Of a stretch of 64,000 nucleotides of DNA, positions 1 to 12,990 are shown in pieces (position 1 is the first letter of the stretch; each line of letters begins with the position of its first letter). The stretch comes from Branchiostoma floridae (taxonomy: Eukaryota; Chordata; Leptocardii; Amphioxiformes; Branchiostomatidae), in the NCBI RefSeq assembly GCF_000003815.2, contig NC_049982.1, positions 18,839,534 through 18,903,533 of the forward strand, in the 5' to 3' direction. The notes beneath the pieces are model-generated. The model saw nothing but the letters and a program-made list of their open reading frames with translations, was not told where the DNA came from and did not search any database. The translations under genes were made by a program, and so were the position numbers.

Positions 1-1315
1 TGAACCAGTACTCAAACATTGTGTTTCTTACATTATTTTATTTTGCTAATTTTTGTTTTCATTGCACAACTGTATAGAGCACATATTAGCACAAACATTG
101 GCTTTTGAATTCCTACTCCAATCCAGAAAAGTCCAAAGACAGTTTCACATTATGGTATTTGATAACATAGCTGAAAAAAGCATTTGACACATGATAGTCT
201 CAGACAGTTGTAGTAATTGACTGATTTTATTGCACATTTCTTTCAGATCCTGGTCCACTTGAAGCATTTGCAGTACCGAGCATGTACAAGACAGAATACA
301 TGACATATGCAAGCGGCAAGCCTATCTCTGTTTAGATAATGAAATATCTTACTTTGTCTAATTCTGCTGTGTCATAAGCTGACTGTTTAACAACATATTT
401 CTAACAGTACAAACTTGATATTGCTTTTTTAAAAGTATTTATGTTACGGACAGAGGGTCAGTGCTTGTATATAGCGTTACTGGAACATTTAAAGATGCAT
501 TTTAGTGACATTCACCTGACGTAGGTTATTGCTTAAAATGAATTACATTTTAGTCCGCAAATCCAGAATCAAGATTGATATGTCTAATTTTGAAGTACAA
601 AGACTGCAGGTATACCCCAAATGGTGGAACATGTGGTGATATAATGATATGACATGTTTTAACAATTGTTTATTATATCATATTTCATACACAATGTAAT
701 CAAATGTTGTAACGAAGCCACTTCCAGAATAGGTACTAAAGTATAGAGTGTCAAACTACCAGTACTTTTAAGGTACACAGTAATGGATATTCTTCAATGT
801 GACTAATTTTTGGTGTCAGTTTTTCACAACAATCATTACTCACACAAAAACAGTTTTTATGGTATGAAAAAAAAAGCTTTGACAATTTGCTAACATCCTC
901 TGCCAAGCTGTATGCTGTAGTTTAGGAACTGTGCAATAATGGAAGTGAAATATTATTATGTCTGACAAAAACTGAGTGTATGAGATGTGTTTGATACTCC
1001 CACAACATGTAACTAAAAGGTTTACAAAATAATAAACTAAGGCTTTTCAACAAAAGATGTCTGAATCTTTATTTTGGGCAGACATAGCCTTGTTAAACTG
1101 ATCATAATTATCTATCTTGTGCCTGCTGCCATTTCTAGCCTAGAGTGCTATAAGGTTCAGGACTTGCCAAATTGTTTTGTTTGTTGCAAACCAACTCTTC
1201 TTGATACCTCTTGCCTAAGATAATGTAGTGACTTTTTCACCATGTAGACAGAATATAGACTCCTAAAGAGAGGGAAAATGAACTCCTTGCCAATTCCTGC
1301 AGAATCTTTATACAA
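1..1315. other. 3' flank of the first SLC22 gene, no gene seen
   Basis: AT-rich sequence downstream of the minus-strand transporter stop codon. I find no exon with coding character on either strand. A minus-strand AATAAA (TTTATT on plus, near 1069) lies about 245 bases past the stop and could be the poly(A) signal; this is a guess from position only. Confidence 0.5.
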
Positions 1316-4300
1316 TTATAAAACTGTGATCTTGTCATAGATCTCGATTTTCTCAGTCTTCTGCAACTCTTCTGACAGGATCTTCTCAGTGTTCTGCAAA
1401 TTCTTCTCTCCCAAACTGTGACAAACAGAGAGTAACATTACCAGAAAACCATGACTACATTAAAAAGTTGTAGAAGAGTGTTATGGTAAAAATACTGTAG
1501 CTTATACTGCAGCATTACTTTTAACATCCTAAAGAGCATACAAATGGCATATTCAGCACCAGGGACATGTACTATTTGTTTACTGTAAAACTGGAAATCT
1601 TCACGTTGCTTTTATTTGACTCCCGAAATCATGACATAATAAAAATGTGTTTTTGAGCTACAGTATGATTTTAAATGTGAAGTGAAATCAATGCAAAAAC
1701 CGCATTTCCGTTGACTTCCTACTGTAAAATCTTCAATGCAAATACTGTGCCACAGATAGCATGTTCAGCACCAAGGACAGATACTCGATGTATAAATTTG
1801 ACCTTTTATTGATACAAAAGTTCATATTGATAACAGCCATATTGATTCGTTATGAAGGCTATACATCCAGGTAAACAATATCCAAATACAACCAAATCTC
1901 TACAACTGAATATAGACGGAAAATTACTTCCGGACGTTTCTAGTTACACCCATCACTCATCGGAATGAACTGGCAGGACAATTCAATACATATACATCTA
2001 GCTAGAAAATCCGTCAAGTCAATTTCACCTCCAACACGAAGAAAAATATAAATTCATGACATCATAGCCTGTGTTCATAAAATCTCTCGCTGGCTGGGCC
2101 CCCTATTTGGTGGCAATTGTAGGGCTCGTCGCTAGGAGCGCTATTTTAATCAGGCTGATATGAACTGTGCACGTCTTTACCTTATATCAAATTGACTGCA
2201 CATCTTTGGAGAAAAAAAATGCACGTAGCTAAACAGAACCGTTATCTAAACTTATGTTCTAAATTTCATGTACAAAGAAATATTGGCGTATGAAATACCT
2301 TTTCAAGTTCTCAGCATCCTCCAGTGTGTTGGGCAGCGGGACGCCCAGTGTCTCAGGCAGAGCCAAGATGGCGACTCCATTCAGGAAGCTCAGGACGCCG
2401 AAGGTGAGGAGAGGGAGGGGAGCCCAGTACTTCCCCAACAGAGCCACAAAGGGGGCGAGGATCCCGCCAGCTCGGCCTATCATGGAGACTGTGCCGATCC
2501 CCATGTTTCTGTAAAAGAAAACAGAAAGTGAATATACCACTTTAGGTGACAAAAGAAATGTTCATTTACTTGACTTGAAAGATCATCTGTGTTGGTAACA
2601 TTACAAGTAATCATTGAACTTGTTTAACTGTAATATCCAGCACAAAAATTGTACGTGTCCAAATTTCGACTGAACAGCACCAGTCTTTGTCATTCCCTCA
2701 ACTAACCCGATGAAGAATAGTTATTACTACAACGTAAAATTCGTAATGGTATATGTCAAATCGTCCGTGAGAAATTTTGATCTATGAATACGATTAATAT
2801 ATTAAAAGAATGAATATCCTGCGTTTTTAGCACTGTCCAACCAGACTTCTATCGACGCCACATCACTCAAATTAAAAACAGTCTCAAGCTTTTGTTACAA
2901 AAGTGTACGGACCTGACAACAGTTGGGAAGACTTCTGCTGAGTACACCGGGAAGACTGCATACGTAACACTGACACAAAGTTTGCCCACCATCGCTAACC
3001 CGGTAGATACTCGCCATAGATCTAAGGAAGAATAGGTAGAGTAGAATGGCAACATTTTCGAGAAAATGCAAGATGTTTCCCTCCCAGTAATTCGCCAACC
3101 TGTAATTGTTCACATTTGCTGAAACAGATCTAGATAATATTTCGGTCGTTTTTGTTTATATGGTACAGCTAATAGTTTGTTCACATTTGCTGGCACAGCT
3201 AATATGCTGATTTCATCGACAGCAAAAGCATATGTTTTCCCATTATGCCACATAACGTTACTAATTTTATCTAGCACATACAGCACACAATCAAAGCTAA
3301 AGACATTTTCAGGTAGGATCTTTTTCTCCGTATCTATCTCCGTAACTTCTGATGCCTGTAGCTTATATTCCTGGCCATGACTTGGAATTACCAAAAGAAA
3401 AGTAGGCCACAATACCTTTTGGTACAGCAGATGTGGCTGCACAGCTTACTCCTGCGACGATGAAGGCTGCAATAACAGGAGGCTTCCTCCCCCATCTGTT
3501 CATAGTGGACCATGCCACCACAACAGCCACAATCTCCACGGATGAACAGATGATGAAATTCATGTAAGGGTCACCAGGAAGGTCTGGTGAACCGAGTGAA
3601 AGGCCGAAGTATACAGCTATCATAACAAACCTGAAAAGGTCATAGAGTCTAATAAACAATACTTTTCACAACACCCCACGTTACCACTTGGACACTGGAA
3701 GATGACAGTAAACGAGATTGTCGTATTTGGTTTAACGATGTTACTGGATATTCATTCAATAAGACATGTTGCCAAACAAACGATCGCGTTGAAATAATCA
3801 AAATTGGTGATTTCTAAATAGATGTCCTTGCATTGGGTAGCCTGGGTACCATCTGGTTACTACTGGACCTGTCCTGACTGACAAAAACGACAACAACTTG
3901 TTTTAGAAATCGGATGGTACCCAGGCTTTGAGTTGGGATGGCGATATTGACATATTTGATTTGGTTTATAACCAGCATTTCAATAGAGAGAATTCGGGAA
4001 AGGGTTTAATGGAACTGATAACATGGAGTACGGCAACGAAACGTACAACAGACACAGGGAAACAAGAATGTGAATTTGTTCTCACCAAGTGAAGCCAACC
4101 ACAAGCGTATTTTTCCTGATGTTTGGCGTGCGCACCAGATCCAGCAGATTGTGATCTCTTCTTCCATTTTTGTCGTTTCCATTTTCCTGATTGGAAATGA
4201 ATTCATGACGTGATCCAGGCAGTAACTGAACAAAGCCAACAAACTGTAGGCTTGGGATAACCTCTTGAATGGATTAGGCTGTGCCGCTGAAATGATGCTT

Positions 4301-7300
4301 TTCTCATGAAATATGATAATCACAGATTTATCATTTAAAATCTTACCTCACAATGACAAGATGATTTAACATTATACCAAGTACGACTAGGAGCTACTTG
4401 GAAGCCGAACACAATGATTCAAAAGTTCGTCATTTTGTTCAAATACCCTGTCTCCTGCCCGTGATCAATGATGTATGCAATAGAGCTACCAGGCTGAATA
4501 AAGGTTCTAGAACTATGTGGCTCCAGATGTCGTACTGAGGGATGACTGTGGTGCGATGGATGTCGGTTAGCTGAGGAATGAGTCCACTGTACGATTCCTG
4601 CCCGTGACCAATGCTGTCATTTCCAATGGAAGGAGAGGGTGATTTAGCTGGATATTCAGGTAAAATTTATGAGTGTGCTCACCTGGATCAGGCTGCAGTC
4701 CATTTCATGGTACAGTTTGTCCGGAAGGTCAGCTTGGTTCATTTTGGCCGCACGTTTGATCACTCTTTTGGCCTGTTTCATCCGCCCGGTAACAATTAAC
4801 CACCGCGGAGACTCCGGTAACAACCTGACGGCAAGTTAAAGTCAGTATGAGATTCAAACACAATCAACTTCCTCCTCGTTAGAAATACCATATCCTTTCC
4901 AACATGTTACTTATCTATATTTACTCTTAATCATTTTGTTTTTGACATAACACTACCTCCAATTGTTCGTCAATTACATTTTTCTTTTCCAATCCTCCAT
5001 TTAACACTCCTGGTTGTTTCTTTTTTTGTTTCTTTTTTTGTGTGATACACTTGCCAAAACCACCTTGCCCACGTATCCACAAGATCACGTGTCTGCAACA
5101 TTCGTGAGTTTATTTTCTGAAGTGATCGGTCATTATTGATCCTGAAGAAGGTGACGGTGTTTGTTGGAAATTTGATACCGTTGTGTTGGAAGAATGTACA
5201 AATGAGCTTTCATGATAAGATGTATTTGTAGTTCTTTAAAATAGAAAATAAAGTTCTTTACCACCAGTAAGTCAGGCAGAGTAGAAATGGCGCTGAAATT
5301 GCCAGTTGTAGTTTTCGCCAGTTCCTGATGACGTAAGCAAAGGCACCCAGTCCGACATACCCTAGGACCAGGAACAGGTACATGCACATCCCAAACATCG
5401 TGTGTTTGGAATGGTCCAAAAGTTCCATACCTGCACGTGGAATGCAACAAAAGCCGATCTCGTTGATAGTACCTGACAGATGAAAATGCAGTGTCCTTTG
5501 GACACCGAAGTATCAAGCTTGAGAGGTGAAACGACGTCAATAATCATTGTCGTCTTTCAGATACCCTCACAAGACTTACGACCACCGTCTATAGATAAGA
5601 AAAAATCTAGTCGTATTGAACTGCATTGGGCTTCGAACTCGGCCGAAGATATTACAGTTTGTAACAAAGATTTCCCTGCTTAACTGATCAAATCAGTAGA
5701 TATTTTAATTCAATCCCACCTTCCACCGTTTCAAGTCCTAGCCAATACATACATGAAGGTGAGAATGCTTAAGTCAAGAACAAACGAAAAAAAATTTAAA
5801 TTTGTATATTCAAAGCACCTTCGTAGATGAGCAAACCTATCCGTTTAGGAAGACCTACCTAGTACAAAGGCTGTGTAGTAGATGGACACGTTGACTGCTC
5901 CCAGCACAAATTTCAGAATGACAAAGACAATATAGTTGGGCGAGAAAGCTGACGCCACACTGAACGTGAACAGGAGGAAGATACACCATAGAAGGGTTGG
6001 GCGTCTGCCGTACCTATGAAGATGATGAGAGTTGCTTTTTATTGTCATTGACATCATCATTCTCCATATGAAGGTTTAGGCCAGTGTGTCTCTACAAGTT
6101 TTCATATTTGAAAATATTGCAGATATTAGAAAAGGTTCCATCTGAAGAATATCCATAGCCTGTCTCATTGAAAAAATCTAATAATAGATGTACATGTAGG
6201 TAACGTTAAGTGTGTCTCTGCAAGTTTTCATTTTGCAAATATTGCAGATATTATAAAAGTTTCAATCTGAAGAATATCCATAGTCTATTGTCTCATTAAA
6301 ATAATCTAATAATTGAACATATTTGAAGGAGCAAATGTAAACTGTAATGCTCCCCATTCATGCGTGTCTTTATCTATTGTCAAGCGCTGCTTAGATCATC
6401 ACAGATTTCCGTATTCATGAACAACATCAATCGACCCTACAGTCCCACCTGTCCGACAGAGCTCCTGACGTGATGGCGCCGAAGCTGAAGCCCAGCATGT
6501 GAACCGACTGAGCAAATTCTCTCAACCAGGCACGGTCACACACCAGGTCAAACTGCAGAGGGTAGAAAGAGTGACACTGGTGATAACTATATCTGGTTAT
6601 CTTCGCAAGCTCAGAAGAGAACTTATAAAAAGTTTTCCGTCTATTTCACAGACATGTAATAGTATACACACCGTCAGGGTAGTGAGCTCATCGTCATGAT
6701 AGGTCAAGTGAGGTCAGAAGGATTAGCACCAGGGTAGGGGACTGGTGACTTGTCTGCTCAGCCATCGGAAAACGTTAACGTTAACGTGACATCATTTGGC
6801 ATTTTGTTAATCATCGTGCAGTTAACTTCGAAGTTAAAAACTATTGTGCTTTGTGTTGAGGTGCCATCGGATATAGAAAGAAAGGGTGCGCGCATCAAAG
6901 AAATCTTTGTGCCTACTGTTATTTTCTCTCATGTTTGCCGTTGTTATCCTGCGTGTGTGTTGATCAAACATTTACCGTAAGGGGCTGCAACTAGTTGTAA
7001 GTCCATCTCAGTCCGCCCTTATTAATCCTCCCCGGGTGTCCCGAGACATGTGTGCTCAGCTGCACCACATGCCGGGCAGTGACGAGTTATTTTTGTTTCC
7101 AGTAATTGTTGCTACTTATATTATACATTGTGTTATACATTAACTCCGTACTGAATAAGGTTTCTGCTGACACGACAATCAGCTAACTTCACTCAGGGCC
7201 GGAGGCTAAACATACTTGTTTTCAGCTGAGCAAATGGTGCTTGTATGGGCGAAGTCTGTACTTTCAGGTTATCGACCTCCCTGTAACTATGACTACGTGC

Positions 7301-7885
7301 CTAAAATAGTGAAACACAGCAATTTATATTTGGCGTACAGACAATCGAAGAGCTTGATCGAATATGGCATCTCACCTCATCACCTCACCAGCCCGGCCGT
7401 AGCCCCGCTGGCCGTAGGGGCAGCAATACATGACATCAGTAGTATAAAAGTGTTGGTGAAATTATACTCACTTGCGTGACGATGCTTGTTCCGTAATGAC
7501 TGCGGTCGTACACCCAGCCGTCTGTACAGTGTTGGACTTGGAGGGTTCTGTTGTCCGTATCCACCCTTAAACCATCAGTGAAGTTGTACTGTAGACATCT
7601 ACTGTATCTCCACTCCCCACCAGAGTCCATCTCCAGTGGAATACTGCCGTTCAGGCTGTCCTGACGGTATGGCGAGGACAGCAGGGGGAAATCGTCGAGG
7701 GCTGAGGTCGAGGTATTTATAGCAGGCAGTCGGCAATGGTGCTCTGGTAGGGCGCCGAGAAAAGCCATAGAAAGACAATGCATGGCATGGGGGAGAGCTA
7801 AAACAGCTAAACAGATCGCAGCAGTTTTCTGAAAACGGCCAAATTCACCAACTTCGCGTATAATCCTTCGGTAGCTGTTCTCCAT
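1316..7885 (-). CDS. SLC22-family organic ion transporter, gene A (10 exons, 572 aa)
   Basis: Twelve-helix plasma-membrane transporter of the major facilitator superfamily, expected to move organic anions, cations or carnitine-like zwitterions. Exons in coding order: 7472-7885, 6449-6552, 5859-6013, 5262-5430, 4683-4824, 4086-4186, 3416-3630, 2913-3021, 2299-2508, 1316-1415; all have GT/AG sites and matching phase (1719 bp). Exon 1 carries TM1 and a large extracellular loop with several N-glycosylation sites (NTS, NGS, NFT, NRT) and the conserved CTDGWVYDRS. The MFS signature GALSDRYGRRP is near residue 170 and PESPRW near 285. TM11 has Arg (about residue 482, MIGRAGG) where OCTs usually have Asp, so OAT/OCTN-like substrates are more likely than classical cations (inference). 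The C-terminus is lysine/glutamate rich and ends ITVL, a class I PDZ ligand. Start chosen at MENSYRRI, which matches the start of the paralogue at 19403. The substrate cannot be read from sequence. Confidence 0.93.
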
Positions 7886-8556
7886 TACGACGACCTCCGG
7901 GTTTCTGCGTGATTTAGATATTGCATGAGCAGAGGGAGTTAATGAATGAGGTCATGCAAATACATCCCAAGAGGTGAAGAAAATAGGGCGATTTCTTTTA
8001 TAGAATGAGAAAGAGTCGTACAAGTGTCGTATACTGTTTTCCGATTTGGGAAATATATCGAGTTCGACCAATGTTGTGCGTGAAGTCAGATATATTGCTG
8101 TGAGCCTGTGGGGCCCAAGCGGAGTAATACATGTCATAGAAAGTTCAGAATTGTGAAAAGATGCAATGTTTGTTTTATGCCCCCTGAGGACATGAAATGA
8201 GACAATTATGATAACAAAAGACGAACCCACCCAGCAAATACCATGGCAATGGTCACATATTATATATATTATTCATTATAGATAAGTGACCGGTATACAA
8301 GATACTTAAACTACTCACATTTAAAGACCGTAGATCCCAAATCCTATGTAGATTCAGTCTATTAATTTTCAATATACTGACCAGCCGCCGAGCTAGATAT
8401 GCATTAGTTCCGATCAGCGGTATATCTAGGACACCATCTAGCTAGCGGGGTTATGTGGTTACCCACCGCGGGATATCGAGCCCCCCCCCTCCACTTAGTA
8501 ACTAATCGGTTGCCATAGCAACGAGCGAATTCGGCCAATTTGGTGTACCAGATTTA

Positions 8557-8732
8557 ATCTCCAAACAGATCCTACAATGGCATAAGACAGTACCAACTGG
8601 CAAACTGGCCAAGGAGTGTAGTAAGCCAAGAGATGTCCATTTGCCCCAGTAGCAAAACACACCACTAAGCGGCTTCACTCCCCTGCCAGCTTTTGATACT
8701 ATCTTATGCTACCGAAGGGTCTGCTTGGAGAT
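8557..8732. mobile_element. MITE with CTCCAAGCAGA-type terminal inverted repeats
   Basis: The ends read ATCTCCAAACAGATCC on the left and, inverted, ATCTCCAAGCAGACCC on the right. The inverted similarity continues for about 40 bases through ATGGCATAAGACAGTA / GTAGCATAAGATAGTA. TA flanks both ends, which could be a TA target duplication. There is no coding capacity in 176 bp, so it is a non-autonomous element. Related ends occur at 10943 and at 58415-58542. Confidence 0.75.
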
Positions 8733-10478
8733 TATATCAGATTCAGTCTGCCCACAGTGGGGCGCTATGCAAGTCTCATTAATAGTTAAATATTTCCTAA
8801 ACAGTGCGCAATTTTCCTTCAAATAGTTTAGTTTTATAAGCACAATATTTTGCCTTTATTAGGTGGGATAATGGCCCAGCACTAGTAAAGCGCACACACA
8901 AATTGGGTAACGGTAAGATTTGCATCGCGACTAGCAAAGTATCGGAAACGAACACACACAGGAAAACACTACAGTGACGACTCGGAAACAAAATTCGATT
9001 TCAGCAAACGTAGAGCGCATCTAACTACCTGAAATTTGATAATCAATGTGTGCAGTACACATTTCGTGGACAAGCCAGCAAACGATCGGGGTAGTTTCAA
9101 TACCACCTGCCGGTGATAGTACTAGTGACTTACACTCTAGTCTAGAAGCAGGAACGGTAAAAGAGAGAGAGAGAGACGGACAAACAGCGGATCTGAGTCC
9201 AGAAACGACAGGAAGAGCTTGTCCCCTAGTTCTCTGATGAATGTTAATGAAACAAGAGTACAAAATGCTGACTGTATGTTAACATAAAAACTCTGCTATT
9301 CCCTACATGATAGAACTGCTGAACAAATACGAATGAACACTCTGGTATGTAGACATATATATCAAATTCCACCCAAACTATATCTGAATGTACAGTTCTC
9401 AGTATGGATGACTTGTAACCTATGTGCCATGTTTTTGTAAATATTGATGTCAATGTTATATCGTCCGTTCAGATTTCTAGCCTAATTGATGTGGCTATGC
9501 TATGTAAGTGTAAGAAAGGCAAAAATCAGCGATTTGTTGTATTTTCTCTGCTACACCTCATGTATCTGGAAACTGTAAGCACAGGGTTGACAGGTGCCGT
9601 CGAAGTGTCAAAAACACAATGTAAGTGCCACGTCTGTATGTAAAATAACTTCTTTTGATATCCAAGTCATCGTGTTCACACCGAGATGCTTATTTCCTTG
9701 ACGGGCTTTGAAGGTAGATAGAACAATGCGGTTCACCGCCCCGTCATTGTCTTTGATGACCTTTGATGAGTAAAAAAACAACAACAAAGATACTGTCACC
9801 AATGTAACAAACACCTTTAGCAGGCAGGTTAGAGGGTTTCCCCTGCTGTTTGGACCAGACGACTGTCTGGTAAGTAAGTGCAATGAGCTCTGAAATAAAG
9901 TTAACTGGCGGCTCACTTACTGAGTCAGTAGAGGACAGCAGTCAAGAGAAGCGTTGGTCCTGACTGTGAGCTGTGAGCGAGTCGCCGGTGTTCTGTGTAC
10001 GGAAAATGCCTTGTGTGACTGTCGGTGTGGTCAGTTTCCTCTAGTGTCAAACTCTTGTAGCGGAATTCCCAAAGACCTGAGAACTAACATCTTTACCCCA
10101 CTCATAAGCAGGGATTTGACAATTCTTTTGTAACCACACAACCTTCTAAGTTTTACAGTAATTCTTCAGTAAGTTGTGTGTAATGTTACGTATGTAAATA
10201 CCATCATGATTCTGTTGTTTCACGTCGGCGAAGTGGTATACTGAATAAAGATTTCAAACAAGGACTTGTTGTGAACAGCAAAACACTCAAAATGCCCCCG
10301 TCTTGACTGACACAGGGTAGGTCAGGTCCTGTGGTAGTTCAACTTCTAAATGTTGAACTTTCCCGATCACAACGTACTTTCTGTCAACTAAATCTTCTCC
10401 TACACTCTGTACTGGTACGCTTTGAACCAAGGATAAAAGCTCCTTGTTTGAACTGAGTGTGAGAAATCCTTGTTCCTA

Positions 10479-10595
10479 CTCCCCAAGCAGGGGTTGGTGG
10501 GGAAAATCGTGACCTTTTTCTTATACTAGTATGTCGAAGAATGCGGCATATAAGGATGAGGTCACGATTTCCCCCACCAACCTCTGCTTGGAGAG
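10479..10595. repeat. Foldback (inverted repeat) element, arms about 37 bp
   Basis: The left arm at 10479-10516 and the right arm at 10559-10595 are inverted copies sharing AGGTCACGATTT(T)CCCCACC and an outer CTCTGCTTGGAG / CTCCCCAAGCAG. The spacer is about 42 bp. It resembles a small MITE that shares the AAGCAGAGG end with 20937-20955, 21782-21800 and 31512. Confidence 0.65.
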
Positions 10596-10942
10596 CACTT
10601 GTTCCCAGAACCAAATAACAAACTTAAAGACAAGATCAATGGACTCCACTGTCGACGTCACTGTAGCCTAGCCTGATTTAATCGCGCTTCACAGGCCCGT
10701 CGTAATTGCCGCGCCGCGGGTAGGAGGCTACAAGCTCCGGATGGCGGAGTTTGCGTTACACAGACTAACTGTAGCCGTACTCGAAAGTAGACTTGATAAC
10801 ACTTTCCGTTACTGAACATGAAGAAATGTGGATAATTTCCAATTCCATCCAATTTTTGTAGTGAAAATAGGACGTGAGGTTGGAAGCTGTTTGCTTAGTC
10901 AAACGGCGGGCAAACGACTTCACTTTTTCTTAGATTTAGATA

Positions 10943-11010
10943 ATCTCCAAGCAGATTCCTCCGGTGGCATAAAACAGTAACATAAGCTGGGGAAGGACTT
11001 CAGCCGGCAG
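10943..11010 (+). repeat. Solo arm of the 8557-8732 MITE family
   Basis: ATCTCCAAGCAGATTCC followed by GGTGGCATAAAACAGTA and CATAAGCTGG repeats one terminal arm of the MITE at 8557. I could not find the partner arm nearby, so this looks like a truncated copy. Confidence 0.55.
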
Positions 11011-11066
11011 AGGGGTAAAATTGGCCACCGCAAATCACTCTCGCCAAGAATGTTATATTTTCGGCA

Positions 11067-11070
11067 GCGC

Positions 11071-11101
<31 letters not shown>

Positions 11102-11112
11102 TGTGTGTGTGT
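11067..11112. repeat. (CG)n(TG)n microsatellite
   Basis: About 46 bp of strictly alternating purine and pyrimidine, first GC then GT dinucleotides. Such runs are the classical sequence for Z-DNA formation. No gene association seen. Confidence 0.9.
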
Positions 11113-11464
11113 ACAGTGCTGGAGTGTTCTGTTCTCCCAAGAGCATCATATTATATCATATAAAAACGGCCTGAACACCACTTCAACGTCCGGGTACGTG
11201 CGGTCCTTGTTCGTGACCTCATGTGGGGGTCTTTAGCTTTCGGTCCAATATTTCGACCTCGTTTTAAATCATATTTTTGGTTATTGCTACCAACTTAAGT
11301 TGTCGACTGGGTAAACGGCATTTCAGGCTTCAAATGCGAATTGATGGTACATTTTATGCCGATCATATTTATATTTCAGCCATACCATAGGTATGGTGAA
11401 ATATATTGTATTCGTAATGTTTCTTTCTTTCTCCTGTCAAATCTTCAAATCGATTCAACTCCGT

Positions 11465-12000
11465 CGTTCCTGGACCGAATTACTTGAAATTTGGCACAAG
11501 GGTATAGTGGGTCAATACCCAGGTGATTTTTTCTCATTTTTTTTCATATCCTCCTTTAAAATGATTTTATTCATGTTTTTTGCAACTTTTATGTACATTT
11601 TGCCCCCCTGTTCCCTGGTATTACAGCCGAATGACCTAAAATTTGGTACAGAGGTGCCTTGATCATATGTCCACAAAATTCCAAAACAATTTTGGCATAC
11701 AGTGCAGCAAAATGCTTAATTTTGGCATTTTTTGCCCCAGAAATGACATTTTTTGGCTCCTATACCCCCATTTTACAACCAAATGACCTGAAATTTGGTA
11801 TAGGAGTGCCGTCTACATATGCGCACATGAATTCATTTACACCTTTGGCATACGGTACAACAAAATGCTTAATTTTGGAATTTTTTGGCCATTGTTTGAC
11901 CAAAAACGTACGCTTTTGGCTACTGTTCCCTGGTCTTGTAACCAAATGACCTACATTTTGGTAAATAGGTGCACTAGATATTTATTCAAATGAACCATGT
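11465..12000. repeat. Degenerate tandem repeat, period about 151-162 bp
   Basis: A core of the form ACC(G/A)AATGACCTGAAATTTGG recurs near 11474, 11627, 11778 and 11940, followed each time by a variable A/T-rich half with runs like GCTTAATTTTGG. The period is about 151-162 bp. The short open frames across it come from the repeat and change frame between units, so I do not call a gene. Confidence 0.7.
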
Positions 12001-12229
12001 ATAATTTCTGGCATAAATCACTTCAAAATGATATATTTGGGGACTTTTTTGGTAATTCTCCACTGGCCAGAGGGTCAACGACCTCAAGGTCGTTGACCTC
12101 TCCCACCTGAAGACAGCATGTGCACATGTCTATATATACTAGTAACTTGATTAAAGAGGCAACCAATCACGTAGCCTGAGTCAACATCCCGAAGGGGATT
12201 GGCAGCCAATCAGTGAGCCCGGTGTTATC

Positions 12230-12990
12230 TGGATGAGCCCATTCTGGCACAGAGGGTGTACATATTTTTTAAATTCATCTTTGGACTGTTGATTATATAA
12301 TGTCTCTCAATGGGAGTATTTTTGAACTGGACTATTTTGCAAATTTACATGGGGTGTACTGGAAGAGTCCATTCTTGCATGGAGGGGGGTATTTTTTAAA
12401 AATTGTTTATGGACTTTGGTGATTTGATATGCCAAAGTGTTTCAGTGTGGTTATTTTTTGACTGGTCAACTTTGCAATTTTACATAGGTTGTGCTGGAAG
12501 AGTCGATCCTTACATGGGGGGATTTTTAAAATCCATTTTTGGGACTTTGGTGATTACGTCCAAGTCCAATTTTAGCGGATGTATTATTGGACTGCACCAC
12601 TTTACATAGGGGCATCGCAAGAAGAGTCCATTCTTGCATGGGGATGTTTTCAAATTTGGTTTTAGAAAGGTGATAATTCAATATTCCATTTTTAGTGGAA
12701 GTGTTTTTGGACTGGTCTATTTTACCTTTTCATGCCTTTTTTGCTTAGTTCAATCCTTGGTTCAACCTTGACCATGTTTTCAGTGAGAGTATTTCTGGAC
12801 TGGTCTATTGTGCAAATTCACATGGGGTGCACTGGAAGAGTCCATTCTTGCACTAGAAATGTTGTAAGATTCATTTTTGGGTGTCATTAAGTGTCATTAG
12901 TGGAAGTGACTTTTAAACAAAAGTGTTCGATTTTTGCACATGGGTGACTTTGGAATAGTCTGTTGTTGCATGGGGAGGGAGATGGCTGAA
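12230..12990. repeat. Degenerate minisatellite, period about 120-140 bp
   Basis: The motif ACTGGAAGAGTCCATTCTTG with flanking CATGGGG and GGACTGGTC recurs near 12350, 12490, 12615 and 12830, with weaker traces near 12235 and 12950. Units have drifted by substitution and small indels. No coding signal. Confidence 0.65.

Noticed and set aside
11393-11949. Two overlapping open frames sharing PNDLKFG
   Set aside because: The shared peptide comes from the roughly 152-bp tandem repeat. The period is not a multiple of three and the frame changes between units.
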